Origin: Planctomycetota bacterium
GTDB lineage: Bacteria; Planctomycetota; Planctomycetia; Pirellulales; JADFKK01
Direction of reading: 5' to 3'
Length of the DNA stretch: 43,988 nucleotides
Assembly (NCBI GenBank): GCA_022564995.1
Contig: JADFKK010000020.1
Coordinates: forward strand, 1-43,988
In this document: piece after piece, positions 33,952 through 43,112 of the stretch
Position numbering within the stretch: the first letter of the stretch is position 1
How the letters are laid out: each line of letters begins with the position of its first letter
The notes under the pieces: model-generated
Seen by the model: the letters and a program-made list of their open reading frames with translations, nothing else
Database searches by the model: none
What the model was told of the DNA's origin: nothing
Program-made: the position numbers and the translations under genes

Positions 33952-35256
33952 CTACACCTCGGCCAGCGGCTTCGTCGCGTCGCCGAATTTTTTGAGACGG
34001 ACGCCCATCTTGTCCATCATGCTGAGGAACAGGCGGCTCATTTGGCGATCCGCCTTGCCGAGGTAATTGAGGTTTTGCCCGCCTTTGATCCGCCCGCCGC
34101 CGCCGCCGAGCATCACCACCGGCAACTGCGTGGCGTCGTGACCGCCGTGCAACATGCTGGAACAGAGCATCAGCATCGAGTTGTCGAGCGCCGTGCGCTG
34201 GCCTTCCTGAATCGCATCGAGCTTGCGGGCGATATAGGCCATCTGCTCGACGAAAAACTGATTCACTTTGAGCCAATCGGCGGTGTCGTTGTGGGACAGC
34301 AAATGGTGGATCATGTAATCGACGTTCAAATGCGGGAATCGCAACGTGCCGTGGTCGTTGTTGAGCTTGAGCGTGCAGACCCGCGTGGTGTCGGTCTGAA
34401 AGGCCAGCACCAGGATATCGCACATCAGACGCATGTGTTCGACGATGTCTTGCGGGTAGCCGTCCTTGGGGCGCGGGATATTCGGCTTGCTTAGCGTCGG
34501 GCGCCAGCCTTGCAATTCGCCGCGCTGGCCGGCCCGTGCGATGCGCTGTTCGACTTCTCGCACGGAGTTGAGATATTCATCGAACTTCTGCTGATCGCTG
34601 CGGCTGATGTCGCGGCGAAAGTCCTGGGCGTCGGCCAGCACGGCGTCGAGCACGCTTTGGTCGCCGCGCTGCGCTTTGTCTTTGAACAACTGATCGAAGG
34701 CCAGCGACGGGTAGACCTCCAGCGGAGTCGGCGAGGTGGGGCTGCTCCAGGAAATGTGCGAGCTGTACAACATCGAGTAGTTTTTGTGGACCGATGGGTT
34801 GGCCTTCTCGCAGCCCAGCACCAAGCTTGGCACTTTGGTTTGACGTCCGATCCGTTGGGCGACGATCTGGTCGACACTGGTGCCCGAGCGAATCGTTCCG
34901 CCGGCGGCCAAAGGCGCGCCCGAAAGCAGGTTGCCCGTTTGCGAGCTGTGAATGTTGCCCTTGAGCGCCTCGGCGTTGTAGAGGCCGCGGATGAAGGTCA
35001 TGCGGTCGCGAAAATCTTCGAGCGGCTTGAGCACCTTGCCCAACTGCATCGACTTGCCTTGGCCCTTGGCCCACCACTCGCTTTTGTGATAACCGCAGCC
35101 GGAGAAGAGAATCGCCATGCGCGTGGGAGCCTGGCTGCTCTTGTCTTTGTTCTTCGGTTCGTCACCCCAGACGCGGAGCGATTCCATCCACGGTAGCGCC
35201 ATGCTCACGCCGATGCCACGCAACATGGTTCGTCGGGAAAGATGATGAGTCGTCAT
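33952..35256 (-). CDS. DUF1552 domain protein, Tat-exported
   Basis: This 434-residue protein begins with a twin-arginine signal (LSRRTMLRGIGVSMALPWME). The DUF1552 body is marked by MAILFSGCGYHKSEWW, then HSSQTGNLLSGAPLAAGG and DVLVLAFQTDTTRV near the end. DUF1552 proteins are planctomycete-expanded and nearly always encoded beside DUF1587/1592/1588-type cytochrome genes, as here. The pair is thought to form an exported complex of unknown substrate. It is downstream of the DUF1592 gene on the same strand, 84 bases away, with a palindrome between. Confidence 0.93.
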   Translation of the reverse strand: MTTHHLSRRTMLRGIGVSMALPWMESLRVWGDEPKNKDKSSQAPTRMAILFSGCGYHKSEWWAKGQGKSMQLGKVLKPLEDFRDRMTFIRGLYNAEALKGNIHSSQTGNLLSGAPLAAGGTIRSGTSVDQIVAQRIGRQTKVPSLVLGCEKANPSVHKNYSMLYSSHISWSSPTSPTPLEVYPSLAFDQLFKDKAQRGDQSVLDAVLADAQDFRRDISRSDQQKFDEYLNSVREVEQRIARAGQRGELQGWRPTLSKPNIPRPKDGYPQDIVEHMRLMCDILVLAFQTDTTRVCTLKLNNDHGTLRFPHLNVDYMIHHLLSHNDTADWLKVNQFFVEQMAYIARKLDAIQEGQRTALDNSMLMLCSSMLHGGHDATQLPVVMLGGGGGRIKGGQNLNYLGKADRQMSRLFLSMMDKMGVRLKKFGDATKPLAEV

Positions 35257-35281
35257 GGCGGTTCTCCGTTGTGGTTAGTTT

Positions 35282-35339
35282 ATAGTCGTTGTTCGCTCCG
35301 CGAACGTTACGTTTCGTTCGCGGAGCGAACAACGACTAT
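35282..35339. terminator. Palindrome of the TCGCTCCGCGA family between the DUF1592 and DUF1552 genes
   Basis: Arms 35282-35306 and 35315-35339 are exact reverse complements (25 bp) around an 8-base loop; core GTTCGCTCCGCGAACG. It ends 1 base before the DUF1592 stop. It is nearly identical to the 62-bp palindrome at 31194-31255. It may attenuate transcription between the paired genes. Confidence 0.8.
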
Positions 35340-35340
35340 G

Positions 35341-38300
35341 CTAATCATACCCGAAATCGCGTCCGCGCATCTCCCGGAATTGCCGGCTGGCGACAATCAT
35401 GGTCACGGCCACGCTGAAACGATAATCGTTGGCGGCGAGCTGCTTTTTCATCTCGGCCAGCAGCGGCTCGTCGGAAAGCTGCACTTCCCGGCCCAACGCA
35501 TAGCCCAGCAGTTTGCGACAAAACTGCCCTACGACGTCATCCCGCCGCGGCCCCAGCAAGTATCGACGCAATCCGTCGATGCCCTCGATCGTCGTGCCGT
35601 CGGGCAGCTTCGTCTTGGTGTTGACCGCTTTGGGGCGAAGCCGACCGATGGCGTCGTATTGTTCCAGGGCAAAGCCGTACGGGTCGATTTTTTCGTGGCA
35701 CTTCGCACAGGCGGGGGCCGAGCTGTGTTTCTCGATCAACTGCCGAGCCGTCAGACCGCGGGGCGGCGCTTCGTCGGGCAATTGCGGAACATTGGCCGGC
35801 GGCCGAGGAAGACGCTCGCCCAGCAGCGTTTCATAAACCCAATTTCCCCGCAGAATCGGACTGGTCCGCGAGGCGCCCGATTGGCTGGCCAAAACCGTGG
35901 CCATCGCCAGCACCCCGCCGCGGCCACTCTTCCGCACGCCGTCGATTCGCCGCCACTGCTTTCCGCTGACGCCGGCGATGCCGTAATGTTTCGCGAGCGA
36001 TTCGTTCAGAAACGTGTGATCGGCAGCGAGCAAGTCGAGAATCGAGCCATCCTTGCGGAACATGTGCTCAAAAAATCGCACGGTTTCTTCGTACATCTCA
36101 CTTCGCAGGCGGGCGAACTGCGGATAGAGCTTTTCGTTCTTGTCGTCGTTCTCGTCGAAGTTTCTCACATGCAGCCATTGGCAGGCGAAGTGAATCGCCA
36201 GCCGGCGGGTGCGATCGTCGTCCAGCATTCGCCCGGTTTCTGCCAGCAGCGTTTTTTCGTCGGTGAGCCGACCGGCTTCGGCGATGCGGCGAAGTGATTC
36301 ATCGGGAATCGATGACCAGAGGAAGTAACTCAGCCGAGTGGCCAGCTCCGTGTTGGATACCGGCGCGGACTTCTTGCCCGGGGCCGGCTGTTCGCGGCGA
36401 TAGAGAAACGCCGGCGAGGTGAGCACACGGGCCAACGTCAGGCGGATGGCCTCGTCGTGCGGCATCTCGGCCTTTCGCAGTTCTTGGTAGAGTCCCCGCA
36501 GTTGTCGGCGTTCGCCCTGCGTTAGCTTGCGACGCCAAGCCCGCCCGGCGAATTTCACCACCGCGGTGACGTGTGACGGCTCGGCTTCGATTAGTCGCCG
36601 CCTAAAAGCGTCGGCCCGATCGTGAATCGGCTTCTTGAGCACCTTTAGCGCCTTGACCAAATCGGGGCGGTCCTGGGTTGCAAATTCCGAGATCTGTTCG
36701 AAGGCGGTGACCAGTTCCAACGGCTCCCGGCTGACGAAGTATAATTCGTCCCACAGCCGATCGAGCCGCGCCGTCTGCTGGTCGCTGAGCATCAGGCGTC
36801 GCAGGTACACGTCTTCTCGGTAAAACAACGTCAGCGTGACGACTTCGTCCACCGGAACGATCCGCTCGTAACACATGGCGATCGGAAACAGGTCGCGAAA
36901 ATCCTTCAGCGCCGATTCGACACGTCGTCGTGCTTCGCTTCCGTCACCAGCGATGATGGGAGCGGCGAGCGACGGGTTTCGGTCCGCAGATTTCACGACA
37001 GACACCGAAAGCTGGACGCTGCCGTCGCGGCCGTGCTTGGGGTCCAACTGCCCTGTGACGACCAGCGAACGGTCCGCGGCCAGTGCTGCCGGAATGCGCA
37101 GCTCAAGCACGGCCGGCGCTTGTACGGCCAGATCGCGCCCGTCGATGGCATGGCCCAATGGATGCTTGCCGAATCGCGGGTCGGGTTTCACGCCCTTGAG
37201 CAGCGCCGCTCGATCCAGTGGAATCGCGAGCGTTTGCAACTGCTGAAATAACAGGGCGTCTGGCGAATTCGCATCGGCCGGCGGCGCGGACGTCGCCAGC
37301 GTCTGCACGCGCGCCGCCAAGGCTCTTCGCTTGCCTGCGTCTTTCTCCGCTTGCCAGGCGGCGAGCAGTGAGCCCTGGGGAATCGCGACCACCTGGCCTT
37401 GAGTCTTATTCACGTCCTTCATCAGACCCTTGTAAAAATGCCACACCCGCTGATTGCCGTATCGATCCGCGTGCGGGTTGGCCTGCAAGATGTTGCCAGA
37501 AACATCTTTGCCTAAATCCCAGACTCGCTTCTTGCCGCTCGTCTCGGTAATCGTCATGTCGACCGCCGTCAGATCGCAAACATGCGAACCCTTGCGCGGG
37601 CCGAGGATCAGCGAGATCAACTCGCCCTTGCGGACCGCGATCGTCGCCGCCGGCATGGTCGCCTTGCCGCGCACGTCGAATTCTCCTTGCCAAAGATTGC
37701 CCGCCTTCGCGCTGGTGCGATGCTGCACCACCCACTCCACGCCGTTTCCGCAGGCGAAATGAGCATCGGCCACACGAGCCTCGACCCGCACGACACCGTC
37801 CAGCGGGCTTTGCCATCCCATGGCGGCGAACAGCGTGGGCGAAGGATGCGCCACGACCCCGTGAGGCCGCGCGGTGCCGGGAATCGTGACTTGCTGATCG
37901 GAAGAATTTGCGCTGACCGAGGGCGTGGCTCCGCTGCCCCAACCTTGAATAAAGTCGTAATTGCCCGACTTGAGCATCTTCTGCGTAAAGTGACCCTGCA
38001 CTGCGACCGGCTGAGACGCCTTCACGTCCAAGTAGGCGAGCCACGTCTTCAAGAGGCCCGGGTCCAAGCGGTGCCGGGCGGCTAAATCCGCTACGGAGGT
38101 TTTTTCATCGGCGGCGGCGACCGCGGCAAGATACGCAGACGTTTTCTGCAATGCCTCGCGGCGCACTGCCGTCAGCCGCTCTGCATACCCCGCGACGTCG
38201 CGTAACAACAAGACCGGATGGCCGCCGCCTTCCAATCGCGGGCTTTTCCAGAGGACGTAGTCACCTTTTCCGCCGTCTCCGGCATCGCTCGCCGAAAGAT

Positions 38301-39444
38301 AGATCACGATGTCCTTGCCATCCGCCGGCTTCGGCAGCGGCAGCTTGAACTGGCGCCGCGAGGCAACCGGAGTCACCGCCTGTTGCCAAGACGGCGGCCC
38401 GCCTTCGCGACCGATGTGCCCAATCGTATTGAATTTCCACAGTGCCTTTTGCCGCTGCGCGATTTCGGCGGTTAGCGCCGCAGCGTCTTTCGCGCCGGCC
38501 GCTCGCCAGCGGGTCCGCAATGGGTCGAGCAGCAACGACGGTTTCCCCTTGGCGGTGAACATCCGCCATAAGGTGCCAAGGTATTTGGCGCTCAGGCCCC
38601 GCTGGCGAGCCACCGCGTCGATCGTTTTTTTGCCGGCCGTCAACGCATCGCGCTCTTCAAGCGTCGCGGCGATATAGCTGCCGAGCGGAATCCGCCCGTC
38701 TTGATTTTCAGCGACCGTGTACTGTCGATAGAGCGTGCGAATCTCACCGAGCAGTGCGTCGGTTCGATCGCGACGCGTGACGTGCGGCGAGAAGCGAATC
38801 CCCTCGGGCAGCAACATTGCGTGCCGGGCGATTCCTTTGCCGGCGTCGAGATACTTGCGAACCAGCGACGGCGACATCGACAACGCGCCGCCCGTGTTGG
38901 TGAACCCTTCGCCCGCCGCGCCGTCGATCGGAAACTCGCGAGTCGGATCGAGCGATACGACCCCGGTCAAATCGCGGACCGTGTAGGTGTACTCGGCGTT
39001 GCTCAATCGCCGCAACACAACCGGCCCCGGATCACCGGCGTGCGCCTTGGCCTCGGCCGTTAGAAAAGCACGCACCCACATCCGCAACTTAGTTCGCTCG
39101 GCATCGGTCGGCTGCCGCTTTTCTTCCTTGGGCGGCATCTGGCGGCTGTCGAGCATCCGGCGCACGCTTTGCCAAACTTTCGGCTGCCGGCGAGCATCGG
39201 CCAGTTTTTCAAAGGCGGCGAAGTCAATCTCGGCCTCGGCATCATCGCCGGCATGACACTCGTGGCAGTAACGTTTCAGCAGCGGACGAATGTCTGACTG
39301 ATAAACTTGCTCAAGTCGTTTTGCCGCCGGCTGATTCTGGCCGATTGCAGACGGCGACAGCCCCAGGATGACGATCAATGCGCCGAACACCGCCGTGCGC
39401 AACTCGATTCTTCCCAGACCGCCCCACGTATCGAAAGCTGCCAT
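35341..39444 (-). CDS. Planctomycete cytochrome C / DUF1587-DUF1592-DUF1588-DUF1585 protein
   Basis: This 1367-residue exported protein has an N-terminal signal region and a haem motif C60-HE-CH (YCHECHAGDDA). The planctomycete cytochrome/DUF1587 block follows (VLRRLSNAEYTYTVRDLTGV). A beta-rich central section is of carbohydrate-binding character. The DUF1595/1592/1588/1585 run comes last, with ACAKCHEKIDPYGFALEQYD (a second CxxCH) near residue 1250. These proteins pair with DUF1552 proteins and are greatly expanded in planctomycetes. A redox role linked to polysaccharide or sulfated-glycan degradation is often suggested but unproven. Its upstream region (39445-39583) shows no gene. Confidence 0.92.
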   Translation of the reverse strand: MAAFDTWGGLGRIELRTAVFGALIVILGLSPSAIGQNQPAAKRLEQVYQSDIRPLLKRYCHECHAGDDAEAEIDFAAFEKLADARRQPKVWQSVRRMLDSRQMPPKEEKRQPTDAERTKLRMWVRAFLTAEAKAHAGDPGPVVLRRLSNAEYTYTVRDLTGVVSLDPTREFPIDGAAGEGFTNTGGALSMSPSLVRKYLDAGKGIARHAMLLPEGIRFSPHVTRRDRTDALLGEIRTLYRQYTVAENQDGRIPLGSYIAATLEERDALTAGKKTIDAVARQRGLSAKYLGTLWRMFTAKGKPSLLLDPLRTRWRAAGAKDAAALTAEIAQRQKALWKFNTIGHIGREGGPPSWQQAVTPVASRRQFKLPLPKPADGKDIVIYLSASDAGDGGKGDYVLWKSPRLEGGGHPVLLLRDVAGYAERLTAVRREALQKTSAYLAAVAAADEKTSVADLAARHRLDPGLLKTWLAYLDVKASQPVAVQGHFTQKMLKSGNYDFIQGWGSGATPSVSANSSDQQVTIPGTARPHGVVAHPSPTLFAAMGWQSPLDGVVRVEARVADAHFACGNGVEWVVQHRTSAKAGNLWQGEFDVRGKATMPAATIAVRKGELISLILGPRKGSHVCDLTAVDMTITETSGKKRVWDLGKDVSGNILQANPHADRYGNQRVWHFYKGLMKDVNKTQGQVVAIPQGSLLAAWQAEKDAGKRRALAARVQTLATSAPPADANSPDALLFQQLQTLAIPLDRAALLKGVKPDPRFGKHPLGHAIDGRDLAVQAPAVLELRIPAALAADRSLVVTGQLDPKHGRDGSVQLSVSVVKSADRNPSLAAPIIAGDGSEARRRVESALKDFRDLFPIAMCYERIVPVDEVVTLTLFYREDVYLRRLMLSDQQTARLDRLWDELYFVSREPLELVTAFEQISEFATQDRPDLVKALKVLKKPIHDRADAFRRRLIEAEPSHVTAVVKFAGRAWRRKLTQGERRQLRGLYQELRKAEMPHDEAIRLTLARVLTSPAFLYRREQPAPGKKSAPVSNTELATRLSYFLWSSIPDESLRRIAEAGRLTDEKTLLAETGRMLDDDRTRRLAIHFACQWLHVRNFDENDDKNEKLYPQFARLRSEMYEETVRFFEHMFRKDGSILDLLAADHTFLNESLAKHYGIAGVSGKQWRRIDGVRKSGRGGVLAMATVLASQSGASRTSPILRGNWVYETLLGERLPRPPANVPQLPDEAPPRGLTARQLIEKHSSAPACAKCHEKIDPYGFALEQYDAIGRLRPKAVNTKTKLPDGTTIEGIDGLRRYLLGPRRDDVVGQFCRKLLGYALGREVQLSDEPLLAEMKKQLAANDYRFSVAVTMIVASRQFREMRGRDFGYD

Positions 39445-39583
39445 GTTTGCACTCCCATCCGGCGGTTGTGGACCTCGCCGGGTCGCGCGAGGACTTTATC
39501 GTGGCGGAACTGATACTTAGATTATTCAGACCAACCAACCGCGTCAAGATTCCGCCTTCACGGAGCACGGGCTACTTGAGGGG

Positions 39584-39647
39584 AAAAGGGGACGCAGCTC
39601 ATTATTCTTCAACAAAGAGCTGTTCAACAAAGAGCTGCGTCCCCTTT
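39584..39647. repeat. Palindrome of the AAAAGGGGAC family with inner 15-bp tandem repeat
   Basis: Left arm 39584-39600 (AAAAGGGGACGCAGCTC) pairs with 39632-39647. In the loop, TTCAACAAAGAGCTG occurs twice in tandem (about 39608-39637). It lies 8 bases beyond the stop codon of the Trp-rich repeat protein. Confidence 0.75.
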
Positions 39648-39655
39648 CTTTCTCC

Positions 39656-40600
39656 TCAGTACGATAGTTTGAGTATACATTCGGCGAGCAAATCGGAATA
39701 GCATCGATAGCGGGCCAGTAGCCCACCGCCGTAGTTGTCGCTGAAATCTACTCGGCGGATTCTCGACCAATCTTCGGGCCGCGTGAATTTAAGCCTCTTG
39801 CCCAGCCACGCAATGTAACGCAGCCGGTTCTCAGGCTGATCCCAAAAGCCCTGAGGCACGCGGGCGAACATCCACTCATGCCACGTTCGCCTCAGGTCGG
39901 CATCCCTGACGACTTCTATTAGCGAGTAGTCAAACAGCCGGAGCAACTCTTTGCCGTGGTTCCGCCTGACATCCTCGTCGACGACGCCATACCAGTCACT
40001 TGGGCAGACAACGCCGAGCTTCGACGCCAACCAGCGCATGTAGCGTTGCCGGTTGCTCCTGTTGTGCCAGAAGCCCATGGGCGTTGTGCTGAATAGCCAC
40101 TCCTTCCAATCGTAGCTTGGCTCGTAATCCATGACGGCCGCCGAGACCGTGCTGTTGTAGTAAATCAAGAATGAGCGGCAGTTGTGATCTCGAAAATCCT
40201 GATTGGTCACTTGATACCAATCTGCCGCGCGGCGATAACCCAATTGGTGACCCAGCCATTTCATGTAGCGCCGGCGGTTCTTGCTGTCCCGCCAAAAATA
40301 ACGTGGCGATACGCCGAACAGCCATTCCTTCCAATCATAGTCGGGAAAGCATTGCATTACCCCGAGAACGGCTGAATCGTGCCAATATTGCGTAAGTACG
40401 CCGCCGCCGTGGTTGTGTATGATATCGTCGGTGGTGATGCGATACCAATCCTCGGGCTTGCGGTATCCAAGCCGCTGTCCCAGCCAGAGCATGTAGCCGC
40501 GACGATTCGCCGGCGATGTCCAGAAGCCACGCGGCACGGGTGGCTCGGTCCAGTAAGGATATTGGCTTTCCCATTTTGACAGTTTGTTTGAGTGAGGCAT
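39656..40600 (-). CDS. Protein of four tandem ~75-residue Trp-rich repeats
   Basis: This 314-residue protein consists almost entirely of four repeats starting at about residues 23, 98, 173 and 249. The consensus is P-x-GFW-x5-NR-x2-Y-x2-WLG-x2-LG, then DWY-x6-D-x-N-x-GG and a closing YDWKEWLF. The spacing between successive FW pairs is 75-76 residues. No signal peptide or membrane segment is visible. I recognise the module from proteins of algae and large DNA viruses but cannot name a family or function. It starts 6 bases after the NHL-propeller stop on the same strand, so the two may share an mRNA. Its 3' end is followed by a palindrome. Confidence 0.8.
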   Translation of the reverse strand: MPHSNKLSKWESQYPYWTEPPVPRGFWTSPANRRGYMLWLGQRLGYRKPEDWYRITTDDIIHNHGGGVLTQYWHDSAVLGVMQCFPDYDWKEWLFGVSPRYFWRDSKNRRRYMKWLGHQLGYRRAADWYQVTNQDFRDHNCRSFLIYYNSTVSAAVMDYEPSYDWKEWLFSTTPMGFWHNRSNRQRYMRWLASKLGVVCPSDWYGVVDEDVRRNHGKELLRLFDYSLIEVVRDADLRRTWHEWMFARVPQGFWDQPENRLRYIAWLGKRLKFTRPEDWSRIRRVDFSDNYGGGLLARYRCYSDLLAECILKLSY

Positions 40601-40606
40601 GATTCG

Positions 40607-41695
40607 TTAACCCAGCCGCTTGAGCTTGCTGATCCGCCCGGTGGCGACCCATTCCGCTACGAAGATGTCGCCGTTGGCCCCGAAGCAGGCGTCGTGCGGA
40701 TGGACGAAACGCCCGTCGAGCCACTTCTTGCGATCGTTGCGAATACCTTTGACCGATTTGATCCGCTTGGCGTCGTCGCCCAGCCGAGCCACCACTTCGT
40801 CTTTCTCGTTGAGGATCGTCACGCGGGCGTGTAGCTCCGGCACGAGCATCAGGTTTTTCCAGGTGTCGATGTTGGCCGGCAGCCCGTAGCCCGATTGCGT
40901 CTTGATGTGCTTGCCTTCCATCGTGAGATACTGCACCGTGTGATGCGCCCGGTCGCAGATGATGATCCGCTGTTCGCGTCCGCCCCGCCGGTCGACCCAG
41001 ATGCCGTGCGGCAGGTTGAATTTCCCCTCGCCTTTGCCCGGCCCGCCGAAACACGACAGCCACTTGGCGTCTTTATCGTAACGGTGGATGTAATACGATC
41101 CGTATCCGTCGACCAGCAGAAAGCCGCCGTCGTCGAGAAACGCGAAGTTGGTCGGCAGGAAGCGATTGCGGCCCCAGATCTTTTGCGGGTTACTGGCTTC
41201 GTCTTTGGCATACACGCCCGACTCGACCGGGGCGTGCTTGTGCCAGACGACCTCGCCGGTAAGTGTCAGCTTCGAGAAGGCCTTGACCTGTTGATAGGCA
41301 CAGACGTAGAGAAACTCCTCGTTGCCTTCGGAGCGAACCTCGATGCCGTGCCCGCCGCCCTGATATTGCTTGCCGAACGCACGGATGAACTTGCCCGTCT
41401 TGTCGAACACGAAGATCGAAGGGTGATCCTTTTGGTTGGTGCGGCCTTCGTGAATCACGTACAAGTTTTCGGCCGCGTCAACCGCCACGTTGTGCGTCGT
41501 CTGCCAGGTGTACTTCGACGGAAGCTGCGGCCAGTCGTGGATGACTTCATAGCGATAGTCACCCTCGCCGAGGATCGTGTTCTTCGAGTCGGCCTTGTTG
41601 GCGGTGACGATGGACGGGGCGACGACCGTAGCGGCCACCGCGGCGCTGCTGGTGGCGAGGAATCGGCGGCGGGTGGTGGAGCGAGAAGCGGTCAT
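40607..41695 (-). CDS. Tat-exported NHL-repeat / six-bladed beta-propeller protein
   Basis: This 362-residue protein begins with a twin-arginine signal (TTRRRFLATSSAAVAATVVA). It then shows repeated NHL-type blades: VDAAENLYVIHEG, VFDKTGKFIRAFG, HGIEVRSEGNEEFLYV, FLDDGGFLLVDGYG, HGIWVDRRG and HPHDACFGANGDIFVAEW. It should be an exported folded propeller. Many planctomycetes encode close relatives next to other Tat-exported enzymes; the ligand or reaction is not known. It may form a transcription unit with the downstream Trp-rich repeat protein gene 6 bases away. Confidence 0.85.
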   Translation of the reverse strand: MTASRSTTRRRFLATSSAAVAATVVAPSIVTANKADSKNTILGEGDYRYEVIHDWPQLPSKYTWQTTHNVAVDAAENLYVIHEGRTNQKDHPSIFVFDKTGKFIRAFGKQYQGGGHGIEVRSEGNEEFLYVCAYQQVKAFSKLTLTGEVVWHKHAPVESGVYAKDEASNPQKIWGRNRFLPTNFAFLDDGGFLLVDGYGSYYIHRYDKDAKWLSCFGGPGKGEGKFNLPHGIWVDRRGGREQRIIICDRAHHTVQYLTMEGKHIKTQSGYGLPANIDTWKNLMLVPELHARVTILNEKDEVVARLGDDAKRIKSVKGIRNDRKKWLDGRFVHPHDACFGANGDIFVAEWVATGRISKLKRLG

Positions 41696-41818
41696 GTCTT
41701 TTTTCCTTAGATTGCGGGGCAGAGTAATAAGCTGGCTGTCGATAGTTTAGCCTCGCGCGGGCCTAACATGCAAATCGGGGGTGTCTCGGTCGCCGCTAAG
41801 GAAAAACAGCGGAACAAA

Positions 41819-42658
41819 TCACTTGTTTCGAAGTGTGTTCGCTGCGATTGCAGCAGCTTCCTTGATCCACTTGGAATCGGATCTTAAGTGCTGCCGGACC
41901 ATTTTGCCGACACGCTGATCGCTCCGTAATTCTTTGACCAGTTTCGCTTGCTCGATCTTTTCAAGGTGCTCGCGGGGATTTTCGCGCGGTGGATCAAGAT
42001 GACGTCCGCCAAGAAATGTGAGTGCCGATAACACATCCACCTTTTTCTTGGATTCAAGCAGTTTGATCCAGTCAGCGCGACTTTTCGCTTCAGGCATGAT
42101 CCCCAATGTATGGTTGGGATGCGCATAGTCGTTCTCCAGTATTTTCCCTTTTGCGTCCTCCATCCGCAGGAAGCGAAGACGACCATGGTCAAATGCAAAG
42201 TACTGTTTTGCCACGTCCCGTCCCAGGACGACTGGCGAGGTTTCGATCGTGATGAGATGTGCCGCGAGATCATCGGAGTACGAGAACGAAGCGCCCTCTA
42301 AGTTAATTCGCCATCCGGTTGAGAAGGCCCATTCGTTTAGTTTTTTTCCGGCTTCGTCAAAAACATGGATTCGCGCCGAAGAGATTCCCGGAATCGAGAA
42401 GATGCGCTGGCCTTCGAAGACAAGGAAACGCTTCGGCATTGCTTTTGTGGTTGCCCAAACGTGCCAAGGAGACGGACCAAAGAACTTGAGAATCGGGTCT
42501 TCTTTTTTCTTACCAAGCATTTTTGACAGTGTCGCAGCTTCGTCTTCGGAGAGTTTTTGTAAGTTCTTTCCGACAAACGCATCAAGTGCCGGTGATTGTG
42601 CCAGCGCAGGCAATGCCACGTTGGTAACGATAGCAAGCATTGTCATCAAACGAATCAT
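41819..42658 (-). CDS. Exported conserved hypothetical protein
   Basis: This 279-residue protein has a signal peptide (MIRLMTMLAIVTNVALPALA, cleavage near AQS). No enzyme motif was seen. The middle is a compact beta-rich region, and the C-terminal quarter is helical and HEAT-like (LLESKKKVDVLSALTFLGG, then VGKMVRQHLRSDSKWIKEAA). An AAGGA sequence 8 bases upstream supports the ATG at 42658 over ATGs at codons 5 and 7. Confidence 0.75.
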   Translation of the reverse strand: MIRLMTMLAIVTNVALPALAQSPALDAFVGKNLQKLSEDEAATLSKMLGKKKEDPILKFFGPSPWHVWATTKAMPKRFLVFEGQRIFSIPGISSARIHVFDEAGKKLNEWAFSTGWRINLEGASFSYSDDLAAHLITIETSPVVLGRDVAKQYFAFDHGRLRFLRMEDAKGKILENDYAHPNHTLGIMPEAKSRADWIKLLESKKKVDVLSALTFLGGRHLDPPRENPREHLEKIEQAKLVKELRSDQRVGKMVRQHLRSDSKWIKEAAAIAANTLRNK

Positions 42659-43112
42659 GGGAACGTCCTTGCTACAGATCGATTCTCACGCCGCCAACGT
42701 GTCGCATAGTTTTGGAGCCTCACGCGAGGCTGGCACAATCAGCAGCCAGCCATTATCCCGTTTCGGGTGGCGAGGGGAAAGAGCATAAAACACCCACGAA
42801 GCGTTGCCGTTTGAATTTGACATGTTAAGTGGGTCGTTTTACAATGAGACACGCGCGGAGAATGGGCGAACCGACCCATAAACCGCCATCCGTTGATCAG
42901 ATTCTCCCGGCCTCACTGGTACTTTGTCGGGAAAGACTTATCGGATCAACCGAGTGCTTGAATGGTCCGCAGATTTCACAGATACGCGCAGATGAGTGAA
43001 ATAGTAAGCCCTCCACAAGCCGTCTGTGGATGACCGAAGGATCTGCGTAAATCTGAGATCATCTGCGGACAACCCCGAGTGCATTGTCAGGATTGACCGT
43101 CTGACCATCGAT
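42659..43112. repeat. 454-base intergenic region with an imperfect ATCTGCG palindrome
   Basis: The pair 42965-42993 (GTCCGCAGATTTCACAGATA...) and 43041-43070 forms an imperfect inverted repeat of the CAGATNNACGCAGAT type that is common in planctomycete intergenic DNA. No gene was recognised in the region; it should hold the promoter of the exported hypothetical gene. Confidence 0.55.

Noticed and set aside
35242..36297. 351-codon plus-strand frame across the DUF1592 3' end
   Set aside because: It starts inside the DUF1552 gene, crosses a palindrome, and lies antisense to conserved DUF1588/1585 domains.
40335..41063. 242-codon frame overlapping the NHL-propeller and Trp-repeat genes on the same strand
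   Set aside because: It is out of frame with both, which have clear domain content, and shows no motif of its own.
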